Assembly: GCA_019454985.1 (NCBI GenBank)
Contig: JACFNF010000004.1
Coordinates: forward strand, 62,001 to 126,000
Direction of reading: 5' to 3'
Source of the DNA: Bacteroidales bacterium
GTDB lineage: Bacteria; Bacteroidota; Bacteroidia; Bacteroidales; F082
Length of the DNA stretch: 64,000 nucleotides
Position numbers and translations under genes: made by a program
Shown: positions 16,659 through 25,642 of the stretch, piece by piece
How positions within the stretch are numbered: position 1 is the first letter of the stretch
How the letters are laid out: every line of letters starts with the position of its first letter
Notes under the pieces: model-generated
Told to the model about the DNA's origin: nothing
Database searches by the model: none
Seen by the model: only the letters and a program-made list of their open reading frames with translations

Positions 16659-16675
16659 AAAAAACAAGTTTAACA

Positions 16676-17038
16676 ATGAGTAAAGTTGACGAATTTAACC
16701 GTTATCGTTCGCGGATGAACGAAAAGATGCTGGCAGCGCCCAACAACAAAATTTTAAAACGCATTGTAAGTGTGGATACCATTGCTTACGAAGCAGGGGC
16801 GCTCGACGCTAAAACCAAAGAAATGCTCGGGCTTGTGGCTTCGATGGTGCTCAAATGCGATGATTGCATCTTTTACCATCTTCAGAAATGTTATGAGTTG
16901 GGAGCCTCCACTGAGGAAGTGATGGAAGTGTTTGGTATTGCCAATCTTGTTGGCGGAACCATTGTGATTCCTCACACGCGTCGTGCTTTGGAATTTTGGG
17001 AAGAGCTTGAAGCAGGTGCCAACGCAGAAGGAAAATAA
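16676..17038 (+). CDS. Carboxymuconolactone decarboxylase / AhpD-like protein
   Basis: 120 residues. The fold's hallmark CxxC (KCDDCIFYHLQKC) is present with downstream His, followed by GASTEEVMEVFGIANLVGG. Members with this motif usually act as small disulfide reductases or peroxidase partners (AhpD-like) rather than lactone decarboxylases. It is downstream of kdsD with no terminator between. No specific substrate can be inferred. Confidence 0.88.
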   Translation: MSKVDEFNRYRSRMNEKMLAAPNNKILKRIVSVDTIAYEAGALDAKTKEMLGLVASMVLKCDDCIFYHLQKCYELGASTEEVMEVFGIANLVGGTIVIPHTRRALEFWEELEAGANAEGK

Positions 17039-17141
17039 ACCCAAAATTCCCCGCCAATATTTTCTCACCTTGAACCAAAAGACAAAGGCATCCATTTTGC
17101 TGAAAAAAAACCGGTCATCAGAAATTTATTGGATTAACTGT

Positions 17142-17149
17142 TACCTTTG
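17142..17149 (+). promoter_or_regulatory. -7 box upstream of lptB
   Basis: TACCTTTG, 33 bases before the lptB start; no matching -33 TTTG at the usual distance. Confidence 0.5.
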
Positions 17150-17181
17150 CGGCACACTATGAACTCAAACCTGAAGTTTTC

Positions 17182-17910
17182 ATGCAGCTCAGGACAAGCC
17201 ATCTTTATAAAAAGTACAAGCAGCGCACTGTTGTAAAAGACGTTTCGGTTGAGGTAAACCAAGGCGAGATTGTCGGTCTTCTTGGTCCGAACGGAGCAGG
17301 TAAAACCACCACGTTTTACATGATCGTGGGATTGATAAAGCCATTATCGGGGTATGTGCATCTCGATGACCTCGACATCACCAACGAGCCGATGTATCGC
17401 AGGGCACAGCGCGGCATTGGTTATCTGGCACAGGAGGCCAGTGTTTTCAGACAGATGACCGTTGAGAACAACATCCTCTCGGTGATGCAGTTTAAAGACT
17501 ACAGCAAGAAAGAACAACACGAACGCCTTGAGAGCCTTCTCGATGAATTTGGGCTGCAACATATCCGTCGCAGCAAAGGCATCCAGCTTTCGGGTGGCGA
17601 ACGACGGCGCACCGAAATTGCCCGCGCCCTTGCCGTTGACCCGGGTTTTATCCTGCTCGACGAACCTTTTGCCGGTGTTGACCCCATCGCCGTGGAAGAC
17701 ATTCAGTCCATCGTTTCATCGCTCAAAAATAAAAACATCGGCATCCTGATCACCGACCACAATGTACACGAAACCCTCTCGATTACCGATCGTGCTTATC
17801 TGCTTTTTGAAGGCTCAATCCTCAAAGCGGGCACTTCGGAAGAGCTGGCCTCCGATGAGCATGTGCGCAAGGTTTATCTTGGCCAAAATTTTGAACTACG
17901 TAAAAAGTAA
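17182..17910 (+). CDS. lptB: LPS export ABC transporter ATP-binding protein LptB
   Basis: 242-residue cytoplasmic ATPase that powers lipopolysaccharide extraction with LptF/LptG. Walker [11 protein letters not shown]-loop [17 protein letters not shown], signature [15 protein letters not shown], Walker [21 protein letters not shown] and H-loop TDHNVHETL all match LptB closely. Length is exactly typical (~240). LptF/G are not nearby, but lptD and an OstA/LptA-like gene lie within 12 kb. The gene is convergent with pssA, only 5 bases apart. Confidence 0.95.
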   Translation: MQLRTSHLYKKYKQRTVVKDVSVEVNQGEIVGLLGPNGAGKTTTFYMIVGLIKPLSGYVHLDDLDITNEPMYRRAQRGIGYLAQEASVFRQMTVENNILSVMQFKDYSKKEQHERLESLLDEFGLQHIRRSKGIQLSGGERRRTEIARALAVDPGFILLDEPFAGVDPIAVEDIQSIVSSLKNKNIGILITDHNVHETLSITDRAYLLFEGSILKAGTSEELASDEHVRKVYLGQNFELRKK

Positions 17911-17915
17911 TTATT

Positions 17916-18647
17916 TTATCCTTGTATATCAACAAGATATACAACAACCGAAAATAAAATATAAAGTAGGATAATAAAAGGAATGGCAACAAACTGCAGA
18001 CTGAACAGCAGAACCAGTGCCAATGCCAGAAACAGGTAACGCACCTCGTTACCTTTAAATCCAAATGATTTGAATTTCAGGCCAAACAAGGGCAAACCCG
18101 AAACCATGAGCAGGCTCATCAGAATGGCCAGCCCGATATAGAAATAGGTATTGGTAAAAACCATATAAGACAAGGACTGGCTGCTGTAAAGCTGTGATTT
18201 AATGAGCGGCAGCGAGGCCAACAACAAACCCGAAGCCGGCGACGGCAGTCCGATGAACGATACACTCTGACGTGTATCAACATTGAATTTGGCCAATCTC
18301 AAAGCCGTAAAAAGCGGAATCATCAACGCTACAAAAGGCAGGAGATTGGTTTGTCCTATTCGGACGTCGGGCAGTCCATGGCTTTCTTGGATCAGGGAGA
18401 ATAAAATCAAAGAAGGGGCTACTCCAAACGAAATCACATCGGCCAGCGAGTCGAGCTGAGCGCCAAGTGGTGAATAAACCTTGAGCAAGCGTGCAAAAAA
18501 ACCGTCCATAAAATCGAACATAGACGCCAGAAATACCAAAAATGCAGCCATATCGAGCCGCCCCTCGGCAAAAAAAACGATGGAGACCAGCCCACAGGTA
18601 AGATTCAACAATGTGATGAAGTTGGGAATGTGTTTCTTGAAAGCCAT
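17916..18647 (-). CDS. pssA: CDP-diacylglycerol--serine O-phosphatidyltransferase
   Basis: 243-residue integral membrane enzyme producing phosphatidylserine, the precursor of phosphatidylethanolamine. The CDP-alcohol phosphotransferase signature DG-x2-AR-x8-G-x3-D-x3-D is complete (DGFFARLLKVYSPLG, then QLDSLAD). Six to eight hydrophobic segments follow. It fits the PssA type with an N-terminal KKHIPNFITLLNLTCGL. A full TTTG-N20-TATCTTTG promoter precedes it. Confidence 0.95.
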   Translation of the reverse strand: MAFKKHIPNFITLLNLTCGLVSIVFFAEGRLDMAAFLVFLASMFDFMDGFFARLLKVYSPLGAQLDSLADVISFGVAPSLILFSLIQESHGLPDVRIGQTNLLPFVALMIPLFTALRLAKFNVDTRQSVSFIGLPSPASGLLLASLPLIKSQLYSSQSLSYMVFTNTYFYIGLAILMSLLMVSGLPLFGLKFKSFGFKGNEVRYLFLALALVLLFSLQFVAIPFIILLYILFSVVVYLVDIQG

Positions 18648-18666
18648 GACAACGGGATTTAAGACA

Positions 18667-18698
18667 CAAAGATAGATGACTTTGGTTTGCTTAGCAAA
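18667..18698 (-). promoter_or_regulatory. Promoter of pssA
   Basis: Minus strand: -33 TTTG (18695-18698), 20-base spacer, -7 TATCTTTG (18667-18674), the same geometry as the rplM promoter. Confidence 0.75.
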
Positions 18699-18729
18699 AC
18701 GAACTGAGTCAAAGCAGATAAAGATTCTT

Positions 18730-18737
18730 TAATTTTG
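18730..18737 (+). promoter_or_regulatory. -7 box upstream of queA
   Basis: TAATTTTG. The expected transcript start is about 18741-18744, at or next to the ATG of a short upstream ORF (18742). Confidence 0.5.
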
Positions 18738-18741
18738 CGCC

Positions 18742-18855
18742 ATGAAACACATCACACGTCATCCTGCTCTTTTCATGGCCGACAAACACAATCCGGCAGT
18801 TTTCTTGTTTTTCCGGGCCATGTTCATCCAAAAAACCAACCATCACCATGAGTGA
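18742..18855 (+). CDS. Possible 37-codon upstream ORF overlapping queA start
   Basis: ATG at 18742 through TGA at 18853-18855, encoding a basic N-terminus (MKHITRHPALFM), a short hydrophobic patch (AVFLFF) and a His-rich end. Its stop overlaps the queA ATG at 18848 by eight bases. The -7 box at 18730 would start the transcript almost on its ATG, so it could be leaderless and coupled to queA. There is no homology evidence; it may be a chance frame. Confidence 0.25.
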   Translation: MKHITRHPALFMADKHNPAVFLFFRAMFIQKTNHHHE

Positions 18856-20086
18856 TATCTGCTCGGTTTCTATTGAAGATTACGGCTATCCATTGCAAGA
18901 ACATCAAATTGCAAAATACCCGGTTGCCGACCGCACGCAATCGAAGCTTTTAATCTTCAGAAACAGTGAACTGGCGCAGGATACGTTTTCCAATATCGGT
19001 GCTCATCTACCACCTGGTACGCTTTTAGTCTTAAATCAGACCAAAGTTATCAAAGCGAGGTTGCTTTTCAAGAAAGCCAATGGCGTTCCGATCGAAGTAT
19101 TTTGTTTGGAGCCCTTAGACGAGAGTTTCAACCACGGACATCCGATGGCAGCAAGCTCGCCTGTGCGTTGGAAATGTCTTGTTGGAAATTCCAAACGCTG
19201 GAAAGAAGGCCCCCTGGAAATGGCTTTATCAACAGAAGGCAGCACAGTTATTCTGAACGCTTTGAGACTTGATAAGACCGATAGTCATTCAGTGATCGAG
19301 TTTCGCTGGAACGACGAGCGCCTTTGCTTCGGCGATTTGATTTCTTTGGCCGGTGAGCTGCCTCTTCCGCCCTATCTGCATCGCAAAGCCGAAGACAGCG
19401 ATTTGGTCAGATACCAAACGGTTTTTGCTCGCGAAGAAGGTTCGGTGGCCGCGCCCACTGCCGGACTTCATTTTGACGACCGGCTTATAGCACAACTGAG
19501 TGCGGCAGGATTTAGTTTTACCAACCTTATCCTGCATGTGGGTGCAGGAACTTTTAAGCCGGTAACCTCAGCGACCATTGGACAACACGAGATGCATTCC
19601 GAGAAAATCGTCATCACGTCTGAAACCATTGTTTCACTGCTTGCAAATCTGCAAAAACCTATCATCCCGGTGGGAACAACCAGTATGCGAAGTATCGAGA
19701 GTCTTTATTGGATTGGTGTGCTGCTCTTGACGCAGCCAGATCAGATTTCAGACTTTCACATTGACCAATGGCTACCCTATTCGCCTGACATTGAAGACAT
19801 TCATCCGGGCATCGCCTTGGAAGCTGTACATAATCACCTGAAACAGCACGGCCTCAGCCAGTTGGAAGCTTCCACCGCTTTGATGATTGCTCCGGGCTAT
19901 CGTTTTCGGCTGGCTACCGGCCTGATTACTAATTTTCACCAGCCTAAAAGCACATTGTTGCTGTTGGTTTCGGCTCTGGTGGGTGCCGATTGGCGTCGGG
20001 CATACGACTATGCAGCCCAAAATAACTTCAGGTTTTTGAGTTACGGCGACAGTTGCCTTTTTTTACCGAATCAGAAACCTTTATAA
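18848..20086 (+). CDS. queA: tRNA preQ1(34) S-adenosylmethionine ribosyltransferase-isomerase QueA
   Basis: 412 residues. Transfers and isomerises the ribose of SAM onto preQ1-modified tRNA to make epoxyqueuosine. Conserved QueA segments are VLNQTKVIKARL, ELPLPPYLHR, RYQTVFAREEGSVAAPTAGL, LHVGAGTFKPV, GTTSMRSIESL and NFHQPKSTLLLLVSAL. It is longer than E. coli QueA (356 aa), with extra sequence in the substrate-side segments around residues 90-130 and 270-320. It ends tail-to-tail with the phosphoesterase gene, overlapping it by 6 bases. Confidence 0.95.
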   Translation: MSDICSVSIEDYGYPLQEHQIAKYPVADRTQSKLLIFRNSELAQDTFSNIGAHLPPGTLLVLNQTKVIKARLLFKKANGVPIEVFCLEPLDESFNHGHPMAASSPVRWKCLVGNSKRWKEGPLEMALSTEGSTVILNALRLDKTDSHSVIEFRWNDERLCFGDLISLAGELPLPPYLHRKAEDSDLVRYQTVFAREEGSVAAPTAGLHFDDRLIAQLSAAGFSFTNLILHVGAGTFKPVTSATIGQHEMHSEKIVITSETIVSLLANLQKPIIPVGTTSMRSIESLYWIGVLLLTQPDQISDFHIDQWLPYSPDIEDIHPGIALEAVHNHLKQHGLSQLEASTALMIAPGYRFRLATGLITNFHQPKSTLLLLVSALVGADWRRAYDYAAQNNFRFLSYGDSCLFLPNQKPL

Positions 20087-20800
20087 ATCAATATTGGGCT
20101 GGACAACATACTCACCGCTTTGCAGCTCAAACCCAATCAGGTTTCCATATCCAGCCCGATTCGGCATATACACTCCATTATCGAGGTCAATAAATTGATA
20201 GGCCGATGAACGGATCACATGATCCATAAATTCAAGATCAACGGGGGTGTGGCCGTGGATGACTTTCTTTTGTTGAATTTTATTGGGATCAACCGTAAAT
20301 TCCTTGGTCCAGAGCATAGCGAAAGTATCGGACAGCGGATCTTCAATCTTAAAGTTTAAACCCGCGTGTACAATGATATATTTCTCGGTTTGGATATACA
20401 TTTCGAGTTTGCGCATCCAGTCAATGTATTTCCCGGGAATTTGTCCGGCCAAATCAACACCAAAACTTACCAATGTCTCTTTGCCACCATGCATCTCCCA
20501 CATTTTCTGTGCACGTGTGCGAAACGAAAGACCTAGAAAACGGCGTTTTGCCTTATCTTCATCATAAGTTTTAACACAGTATTCTTCATGATTTCCTTTG
20601 AGCAGGCGGATAGAATACTCCTGATGTTGAAGCTGCATGATATAGTCAATCACACCTTTTGAGTCGGGCCCACGATCAATATAATCGCCAAGAAAAATTA
20701 ACTCATCCCATTTTCCCGGTTTAATCAGATTTTCGATCAGGCTGCGCAAAGTCTTGCTGCAACCGTGAATATCGGGAATAACCCAACGTTTATTGTTCAT
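20081..20800 (-). CDS. Metallophosphoesterase (serine/threonine protein phosphatase-like)
   Basis: 239 residues with the full PPP-type metal-binding set: DIHG near residue 10, GDYIDRGPDSKG, LKGNHEEY, and later His residues in IVHAGLNF and VIHGHTPV. Resembles bacterial PrpA/PrpB-like and diadenosine-tetraphosphatase-like enzymes; the substrate could be a phosphoprotein or a nucleotide. Start ATG at 20800, 21 bases after a -7 box. Confidence 0.88.
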   Translation of the reverse strand: MNNKRWVIPDIHGCSKTLRSLIENLIKPGKWDELIFLGDYIDRGPDSKGVIDYIMQLQHQEYSIRLLKGNHEEYCVKTYDEDKAKRRFLGLSFRTRAQKMWEMHGGKETLVSFGVDLAGQIPGKYIDWMRKLEMYIQTEKYIIVHAGLNFKIEDPLSDTFAMLWTKEFTVDPNKIQQKKVIHGHTPVDLEFMDHVIRSSAYQFIDLDNGVYMPNRAGYGNLIGFELQSGEYVVQPNIDL

Positions 20801-20820
20801 GGGGTGGATGGCTTTATGCG

Positions 20821-20828
20821 CAAAGATA
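20821..20828 (-). promoter_or_regulatory. -7 box of phosphoesterase promoter
   Basis: TATCTTTG on the minus strand, 20 bases before the start codon and just downstream of the gpmA terminator. Confidence 0.55.
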
Positions 20829-20851
20829 GAAAATATAACGTAAGTAAAAAA

Positions 20852-20878
20852 AGCCGGTCAGTTTTGACGACCGGCTTC
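20852..20878 (-). terminator. Rho-independent terminator of gpmA
   Basis: Perfect 9-bp stem AAGCCGGTC / GACCGGCTT with a 9-base loop; on the minus strand it is followed by a T run. Confidence 0.85.
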
Positions 20879-20902
20879 ATCTTTATTTTAAAGTTCAGGG
20901 TT

Positions 20903-21649
20903 TTATTTTTTCTTCCCCTGATTGGCAACGGCCTCCATCAATTTTTTAATTTCTTCAGGATCACCAAGGAAATAGTCCTTTTGCAATACTAAGTTATCGT
21001 CAAATTCAAACACATAAGGTACTGCGGTGGGGATGTTGAAAGCCAGAATTTCCTCTTCGCTCATTCCTTTCAGGTGCATAACGAGTGCCCTCAGACTGTT
21101 TCCGTGAGCAGCCACAAGGATTTCGCCATGTTTTTCGAGTCCGGGGCGGATGTCGCTTTCCCAGTAAGGCATCATTCGTTCGATCACCTCCTTCAGCGAT
21201 TCAGTGAGAGGTAACAAACTGCGGTCAACATCTTTGTAACGTTTGTCGTTGTGCGGACTGCGACTGTCGGTAACAGCCATAGGTTGCGGCGGCACATCGA
21301 AGCTACGACGCCAGAGCAACACTTGTTCGTCGCCATATTTGGTGGCTGTTTCGGCTTTGTTCAGGCCTTGCAACTCGCCATAATGTTTTTCGTTGAGTCG
21401 CCACGACTTCACCTCTGGGATATACATCAAGTCCATTTCTTCGAGCACAATCCACAATGTTTTGATGGCACGTGTGAGGTAGGAGGTAAAAGCCATCTTA
21501 AAATCAAAACCATTTTCTTTCAGCAGGCGGGCGCCTTTTTTTGCTTCTTCCACGCCGGTTTCCGAAAGCTGGACATCCGTCCATCCGGTAAACACATTGA
21601 GCTTGTTCCAGGTGCTTTCTCCGTGGCGCATTAAAACCATTCTTTTCAT
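20903..21649 (-). CDS. gpmA: 2,3-bisphosphoglycerate-dependent phosphoglycerate mutase
   Basis: 248-residue glycolytic enzyme interconverting 3- and 2-phosphoglycerate. The catalytic phospho-histidine motif [10 protein letters not shown] is at the N-terminus, [11 protein letters not shown] follows, and the second histidine lies in [15 protein letters not shown]. The length is typical (~248). ATG at 21649 is chosen over the upstream TTG. A stand-alone unit with its own -7 box and terminator. Confidence 0.97.
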   Translation of the reverse strand: MKRMVLMRHGESTWNKLNVFTGWTDVQLSETGVEEAKKGARLLKENGFDFKMAFTSYLTRAIKTLWIVLEEMDLMYIPEVKSWRLNEKHYGELQGLNKAETATKYGDEQVLLWRRSFDVPPQPMAVTDSRSPHNDKRYKDVDRSLLPLTESLKEVIERMMPYWESDIRPGLEKHGEILVAAHGNSLRALVMHLKGMSEEEILAFNIPTAVPYVFEFDDNLVLQKDYFLGDPEEIKKLMEAVANQGKKK

Positions 21650-21705
21650 AATCAAACGCTTAAATTAGGTGGATATATAAAAATGAAAAAATTTCAACTT
21701 TTTTG

Positions 21706-21713
21706 CAAATTTA
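21706..21713 (-). promoter_or_regulatory. -7 box of gpmA promoter
   Basis: TAAATTTG on the minus strand, about 57 bases before the gpmA start, in the short divergent region shared with the deacetylase gene. Confidence 0.5.
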
Positions 21714-21748
21714 CAGCTTTTCCGCTTTGGTATCGCTAATTTTACGGC

Positions 21749-22387
21749 ATGAAAGCAACAACGATACCGGCATTTTTGCGGTGGTTCTATCCTTCTCTGC
21801 TGTGGCAGATGCCATCGGGCAAGCGCCGCATATATCTCACCTTCGACGATGGGCCACATCCACAGGTAACACCGCGGGTGTTAGACCTGCTGGCCAAATA
21901 CGATGCAAAAGCCACGTTTTTTTGTGTGGCAGACAATGTTCGCAAACATCCGGAAATTTACCAGAGCATCCTTGGGGTCGGGCATTTGACCGGGAACCAC
22001 GGTATGAACCACCTGAATGGCTGGAAAACCCCACTTAATACTTATTATGAAAACATTGTCGCAGCAAGACAATACATTGATTCAGAGCTATTTCGACCGC
22101 CATACGGACGTATCACCCCCAGTCAGATTCAGGCTTTGAAAAAAGAGTTTACCATCGTAATGTGGACGATTTTGAGTTACGATTTCGATCGCGAAACCCG
22201 TATTGAGCAATGCACCGCCAATGTTCTCAATAATTTGGAAGACGGCGCCATCATTGTTTTTCACGATAGTCTGAAGGCTGAACACAATATGTTACCTACG
22301 CTTGAGGCCACCTTAAAACAAGCACAACAGCAAGGATTTGGTTTTGGCCTTTTGGACGAAGAAAAAAACCTGTCCGGCCAATCGTAA
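21749..22387 (+). CDS. Polysaccharide deacetylase (NodB domain)
   Basis: 212 residues. Catalytic motifs of carbohydrate esterase family 4 are present: TFDDGPHP (base and metal Asp), HGMNH (metal histidines), RPPYGR, and IVFHDS near the C-terminus. Members remove N- or O-acetyl groups from peptidoglycan or other glycans. There is no clear signal peptide (the start MKATTIPAFLRWFYPSLL is only weakly hydrophobic), so location is uncertain. It is divergent from gpmA. Confidence 0.92.
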   Translation: MKATTIPAFLRWFYPSLLWQMPSGKRRIYLTFDDGPHPQVTPRVLDLLAKYDAKATFFCVADNVRKHPEIYQSILGVGHLTGNHGMNHLNGWKTPLNTYYENIVAARQYIDSELFRPPYGRITPSQIQALKKEFTIVMWTILSYDFDRETRIEQCTANVLNNLEDGAIIVFHDSLKAEHNMLPTLEATLKQAQQQGFGFGLLDEEKNLSGQS

Positions 22388-22451
22388 AATGGATAAATCC
22401 GGACAGGGATAAGTTGATAATTTACAGATTATCAGGAGTTTGTAGGATAAT

Positions 22452-22829
22452 CTATTTTGCCGCGATGGTTTCAATTTCGACCAAGGCACCCAATGGCAGG
22501 CCTTTCACGGCATAGGCTGCACGCGCAGGCGATTCGGTTGGATAATATTTCCCGTAAACGGCGTTCATAGCGGCAAAATCGGCCATATCGGACAACAGGC
22601 AGGTTGACTTAATCACGTTGGCGTAGGTGTAGCCGGCTGCTTCGAGGATTGCGCCAATATTTTTCATCACTTGTTCGGTTTGTTCGGTAATACCGCCTTC
22701 TACCAATTTTCCGGTAGCAGGATTGATTGGAACCTGACCCGAAATAAAAAGCATACCATTGGCTTCGATGGCCTGACTGTACGGGCCAATGGCACCCGGG
22801 GCATTGCTGGTAACGATAACTTTTTTCAT
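22452..22829 (-). CDS. ridA: RidA family reactive intermediate/imine deaminase
   Basis: 125 residues. RidA hydrolyses reactive enamine/imine intermediates from PLP enzymes such as threonine dehydratase. Signature features are APGAIGPYSQAI, LFISGQVPINPATG, the catalytic Arg in SPARAAYAVKGLP and LGALVEIETIA at the end. ATG 22829 is preferred over the upstream in-frame TTG at 22853. It is downstream of lptD on the same strand, with 47 bases between. Confidence 0.95.
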   Translation of the reverse strand: MKKVIVTSNAPGAIGPYSQAIEANGMLFISGQVPINPATGKLVEGGITEQTEQVMKNIGAILEAAGYTYANVIKSTCLLSDMADFAAMNAVYGKYYPTESPARAAYAVKGLPLGALVEIETIAAK

Positions 22830-22876
22830 AGGTTGAATATTAAAATGAAACAAAGCCGTCGGTTTTTCGACGGACG

Positions 22877-25561
22877 TTAAATATCTCTGAAGTCTTTCTT
22901 TTTGGTCAATTTTAAGTCCTGCAATACAGGAGCTTTTACGTTAAGGGTAAAGTTCCAGCTTTTACGCGGCCCGATGGGGATCCAACTGAAACGCATCTCC
23001 CAACAATGCAGATCACGGTAAATATTGACACTTGTGTAGGACAACCCTTTGTTCTCAAAATCCCAACCGGTTTGAGCCGAAAATTTCCATTTCGGCGTAA
23101 GGTTGATATCGCCCGAAACCCCGAGCGTTTGAATAATTTTTCGATTGTTTGTCCGGGCAAAATCAAGGTATGATACGTTATTGGTATATTGGAGGTTATA
23201 GTTAATTGTGACCGACCAAGGGATAGTCCAATCTACATAGTTGTCAGGGTTTTGGTTAATCTCATCCAGTTCTGCTTCGCTAGCCACCTGGCTTGTTCTA
23301 TCGGTTTTTTTTGCAGGCGCTCTGGAAAAATCCTGCTGGCTGAATCTCCAGTTGGCGCCTAAACTCCACGAAGTTTGCGTAGGCCGAAGCAGCCGTCTGT
23401 TTTCGATCCATTCAAAACGGTTGATTTGTTTGCCTAGTGAATCGCGCACATAGGGATCCCAACTTCCCGAATAGGTAACGCTCATATTTTTAAACAACTT
23501 GGTGCGTCCATTCATGGTAATATAACTCATTTTCAGCGAGTCGCGTGCCAGATCGTAACTTCCCGAAAGAGAGAAGTCTTCGATGAGGGCGATTTTTTTC
23601 ATGCCCGTGATGGTATCACTTCTCGAGCGGACTTTGATCTCAAGGTTATTGCTTATTCTGAAATTTATTCTTCCCGATTTGCCTGCTGAAGGCGAACCAA
23701 AGATGGCACCTTCGTACTTAGAATAACGGACTTCATTACCGTCCTTATCCAAATAAGAGTCGTAATAACCCCATTTGGGATTGCCAAAATCAGGCATATA
23801 CGAGAAGCCTACGCTTGGTGTAACAACGTGACGCACAGCTCGAAGAATTCCCTTTTTAAACATCACCATTCCATAAACCTTGGTGCTGAGATTGGTGGAC
23901 AAATTGTAGTCAAACACATTGCCAAAAGTTGACAGGGTATCGGTGCGCTTGTAGCCGCCAAGAATCGTATCGTTGTTTTGGAAAAGTGTATCATTCGACC
24001 AGTAAACTCGTTGCTGGCTGAAATACATCCTATCCGTGATATTGACTGAATTGGTGAGCGAAAAATATTTTAATACTTTGAGTGGCAGGTTGATCGGAAT
24101 ATTATGCTGAATGCCGTTTCGAATCTTTTTCATACTGCTGGGCTTGAAAAGCACACTGTCGGGCAGGCTGACGGTATTCTCGGCTCGCATCGTATAGCCC
24201 AGATTAAGTTCTTCGTACCATTTTGGTCTGCCAACCCGTTTTTTCGATTTTAACGGATTGAACTTATTGGTGTTAAAAGTCATTGACGGCAGGGTAACAT
24301 TCACAATTTTGGTTTTGGTATTTTGTCTGTGACTGGCATTCACCGTGAGGAAGTATTTGTTGTTCCAATTAGTCTGGTAAGCCACTGACGATTGGAACTC
24401 ATTGCTCAAATAACTTTCGGTATTGACCGGATTGAAGGTGTTAAAATTACTGCTGACGATATTCACATTGGCGCTAAACCGGTTTGTCGGATGTGCTTTG
24501 GGATCTTGCTGATGTGTCCAGCGAATACGGAAGTCGCGGCTTTTCTGATAGTCGGAAGCGCCCTCCACTCCCGTGATATTGATGGCATACGCAAGATTTA
24601 GGTTGCCATTGTACTTATATCGTTTGGTATAGCGTAAAGTAGGTTTCAATGCCCAACTTCCACGCGTGTAGATATCGCCAAGGATGTCGAGATCGAGGTA
24701 ATCGTTGATAGACCAGTAGTAGCCTCCATTTTCAAAATAAAAACCCCTTTTGGCGGCCTCGCCATAAGTGGGGACGCGGATACCCGAACGCTGACCCTTT
24801 TTGTTAGGAAACATCCCGAAAGGAATGGCTAAAGGCGTTGGCATATCTTCAATGACCAGATAAGCCGGCCCGGTAACAATTTTGTTGTCGGGGATGACTT
24901 TTGATTTGTTAAACCTGAACTCGAAATGCGGGTGTTCTTTGTCGTTGCAGGTGGTATAGCCTCCCAAACGGATATTGATGCTGTTGTCGGCCATTTTTTT
25001 TACATGAAGCCCATGCAAATATCCTGATCCGTCTTCGGTAACCACCTTGTTGATGATGCCTTTTTTTGTATCGAAACTATAATGTAGTTCATCCGATTCA
25101 AAGGTCTGGGTCTTATCGGTGAATCGAGGCCGTCCGCTCAGTTTTCCTGTTGAATCGGCTATGCCATGGGCATACACCTGATTGGTTTCGAGATTAAACT
25201 CGATGTAATAGGCTTCGAGTTTGATGTCGCCATAGGTAACGATGGCGTTGTTATACATGAAAATTTTCTTGTTTTTGAGATCCTGCACAATGGAATCCTG
25301 CGCCGAGCGTTCCACCTTTGCCTCGAGTTTGTTTTTTGTTTTACGCACAATACTATCGTTAAGCACAAGGCTATCGGGTAATAGTTTTTTTAAGGTATCG
25401 GGTAAAATCGGTAGTGTGTCACCAGAAATCGCATTGATTCTGTGTAACTTATCAAACATGAACCGAGACTCGAAAGCTGAAACCGATGCAGTGGAGGTAG
25501 CAAAGCCTAAGATCAGAAAAAAGGCCACAATCGGTAAAAATGAGCGTTTAAAAAGAAACAT
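22877..25561 (-). CDS. lptD: LPS-assembly outer membrane protein LptD (OstA/Imp family, Bacteroidota type)
   Basis: 894 residues from the ATG at 25561, chosen because it opens a good signal peptide (MFLFKRSFLPIVAFFLILGF...ASVSA); the longer frame upstream crosses the divergent promoter. An OstA beta-jellyroll region (IFMYNNAIVTYGDIKLEAYYIEFNLETNQVYAHG, ~residues 90-210) precedes a long outer-membrane beta-barrel of alternating strands to the C-terminus. LptD inserts lipopolysaccharide into the outer leaflet with LptE. The weakly conserved barrel is usual in this phylum. Confidence 0.85.
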   Translation of the reverse strand: MFLFKRSFLPIVAFFLILGFATSTASVSAFESRFMFDKLHRINAISGDTLPILPDTLKKLLPDSLVLNDSIVRKTKNKLEAKVERSAQDSIVQDLKNKKIFMYNNAIVTYGDIKLEAYYIEFNLETNQVYAHGIADSTGKLSGRPRFTDKTQTFESDELHYSFDTKKGIINKVVTEDGSGYLHGLHVKKMADNSINIRLGGYTTCNDKEHPHFEFRFNKSKVIPDNKIVTGPAYLVIEDMPTPLAIPFGMFPNKKGQRSGIRVPTYGEAAKRGFYFENGGYYWSINDYLDLDILGDIYTRGSWALKPTLRYTKRYKYNGNLNLAYAINITGVEGASDYQKSRDFRIRWTHQQDPKAHPTNRFSANVNIVSSNFNTFNPVNTESYLSNEFQSSVAYQTNWNNKYFLTVNASHRQNTKTKIVNVTLPSMTFNTNKFNPLKSKKRVGRPKWYEELNLGYTMRAENTVSLPDSVLFKPSSMKKIRNGIQHNIPINLPLKVLKYFSLTNSVNITDRMYFSQQRVYWSNDTLFQNNDTILGGYKRTDTLSTFGNVFDYNLSTNLSTKVYGMVMFKKGILRAVRHVVTPSVGFSYMPDFGNPKWGYYDSYLDKDGNEVRYSKYEGAIFGSPSAGKSGRINFRISNNLEIKVRSRSDTITGMKKIALIEDFSLSGSYDLARDSLKMSYITMNGRTKLFKNMSVTYSGSWDPYVRDSLGKQINRFEWIENRRLLRPTQTSWSLGANWRFSQQDFSRAPAKKTDRTSQVASEAELDEINQNPDNYVDWTIPWSVTINYNLQYTNNVSYLDFARTNNRKIIQTLGVSGDINLTPKWKFSAQTGWDFENKGLSYTSVNIYRDLHCWEMRFSWIPIGPRKSWNFTLNVKAPVLQDLKLTKKKDFRDI

Positions 25562-25623
25562 GGGTTTTACCAATGGAGTTTCGGTTAAATTTGTAAGCGA
25601 TTGTGGGCTAAAAATCCAGTGTG

Positions 25624-25631
25624 CAAATATA
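25624..25631 (-). promoter_or_regulatory. -7 box of lptD promoter
   Basis: TATATTTG on the minus strand, 62 bases before the lptD ATG and only 11 bases from the start of the divergent amidase gene, so the two transcription units share this short region. Confidence 0.5.
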
Positions 25632-25642
25632 CTTCCAAAAAT

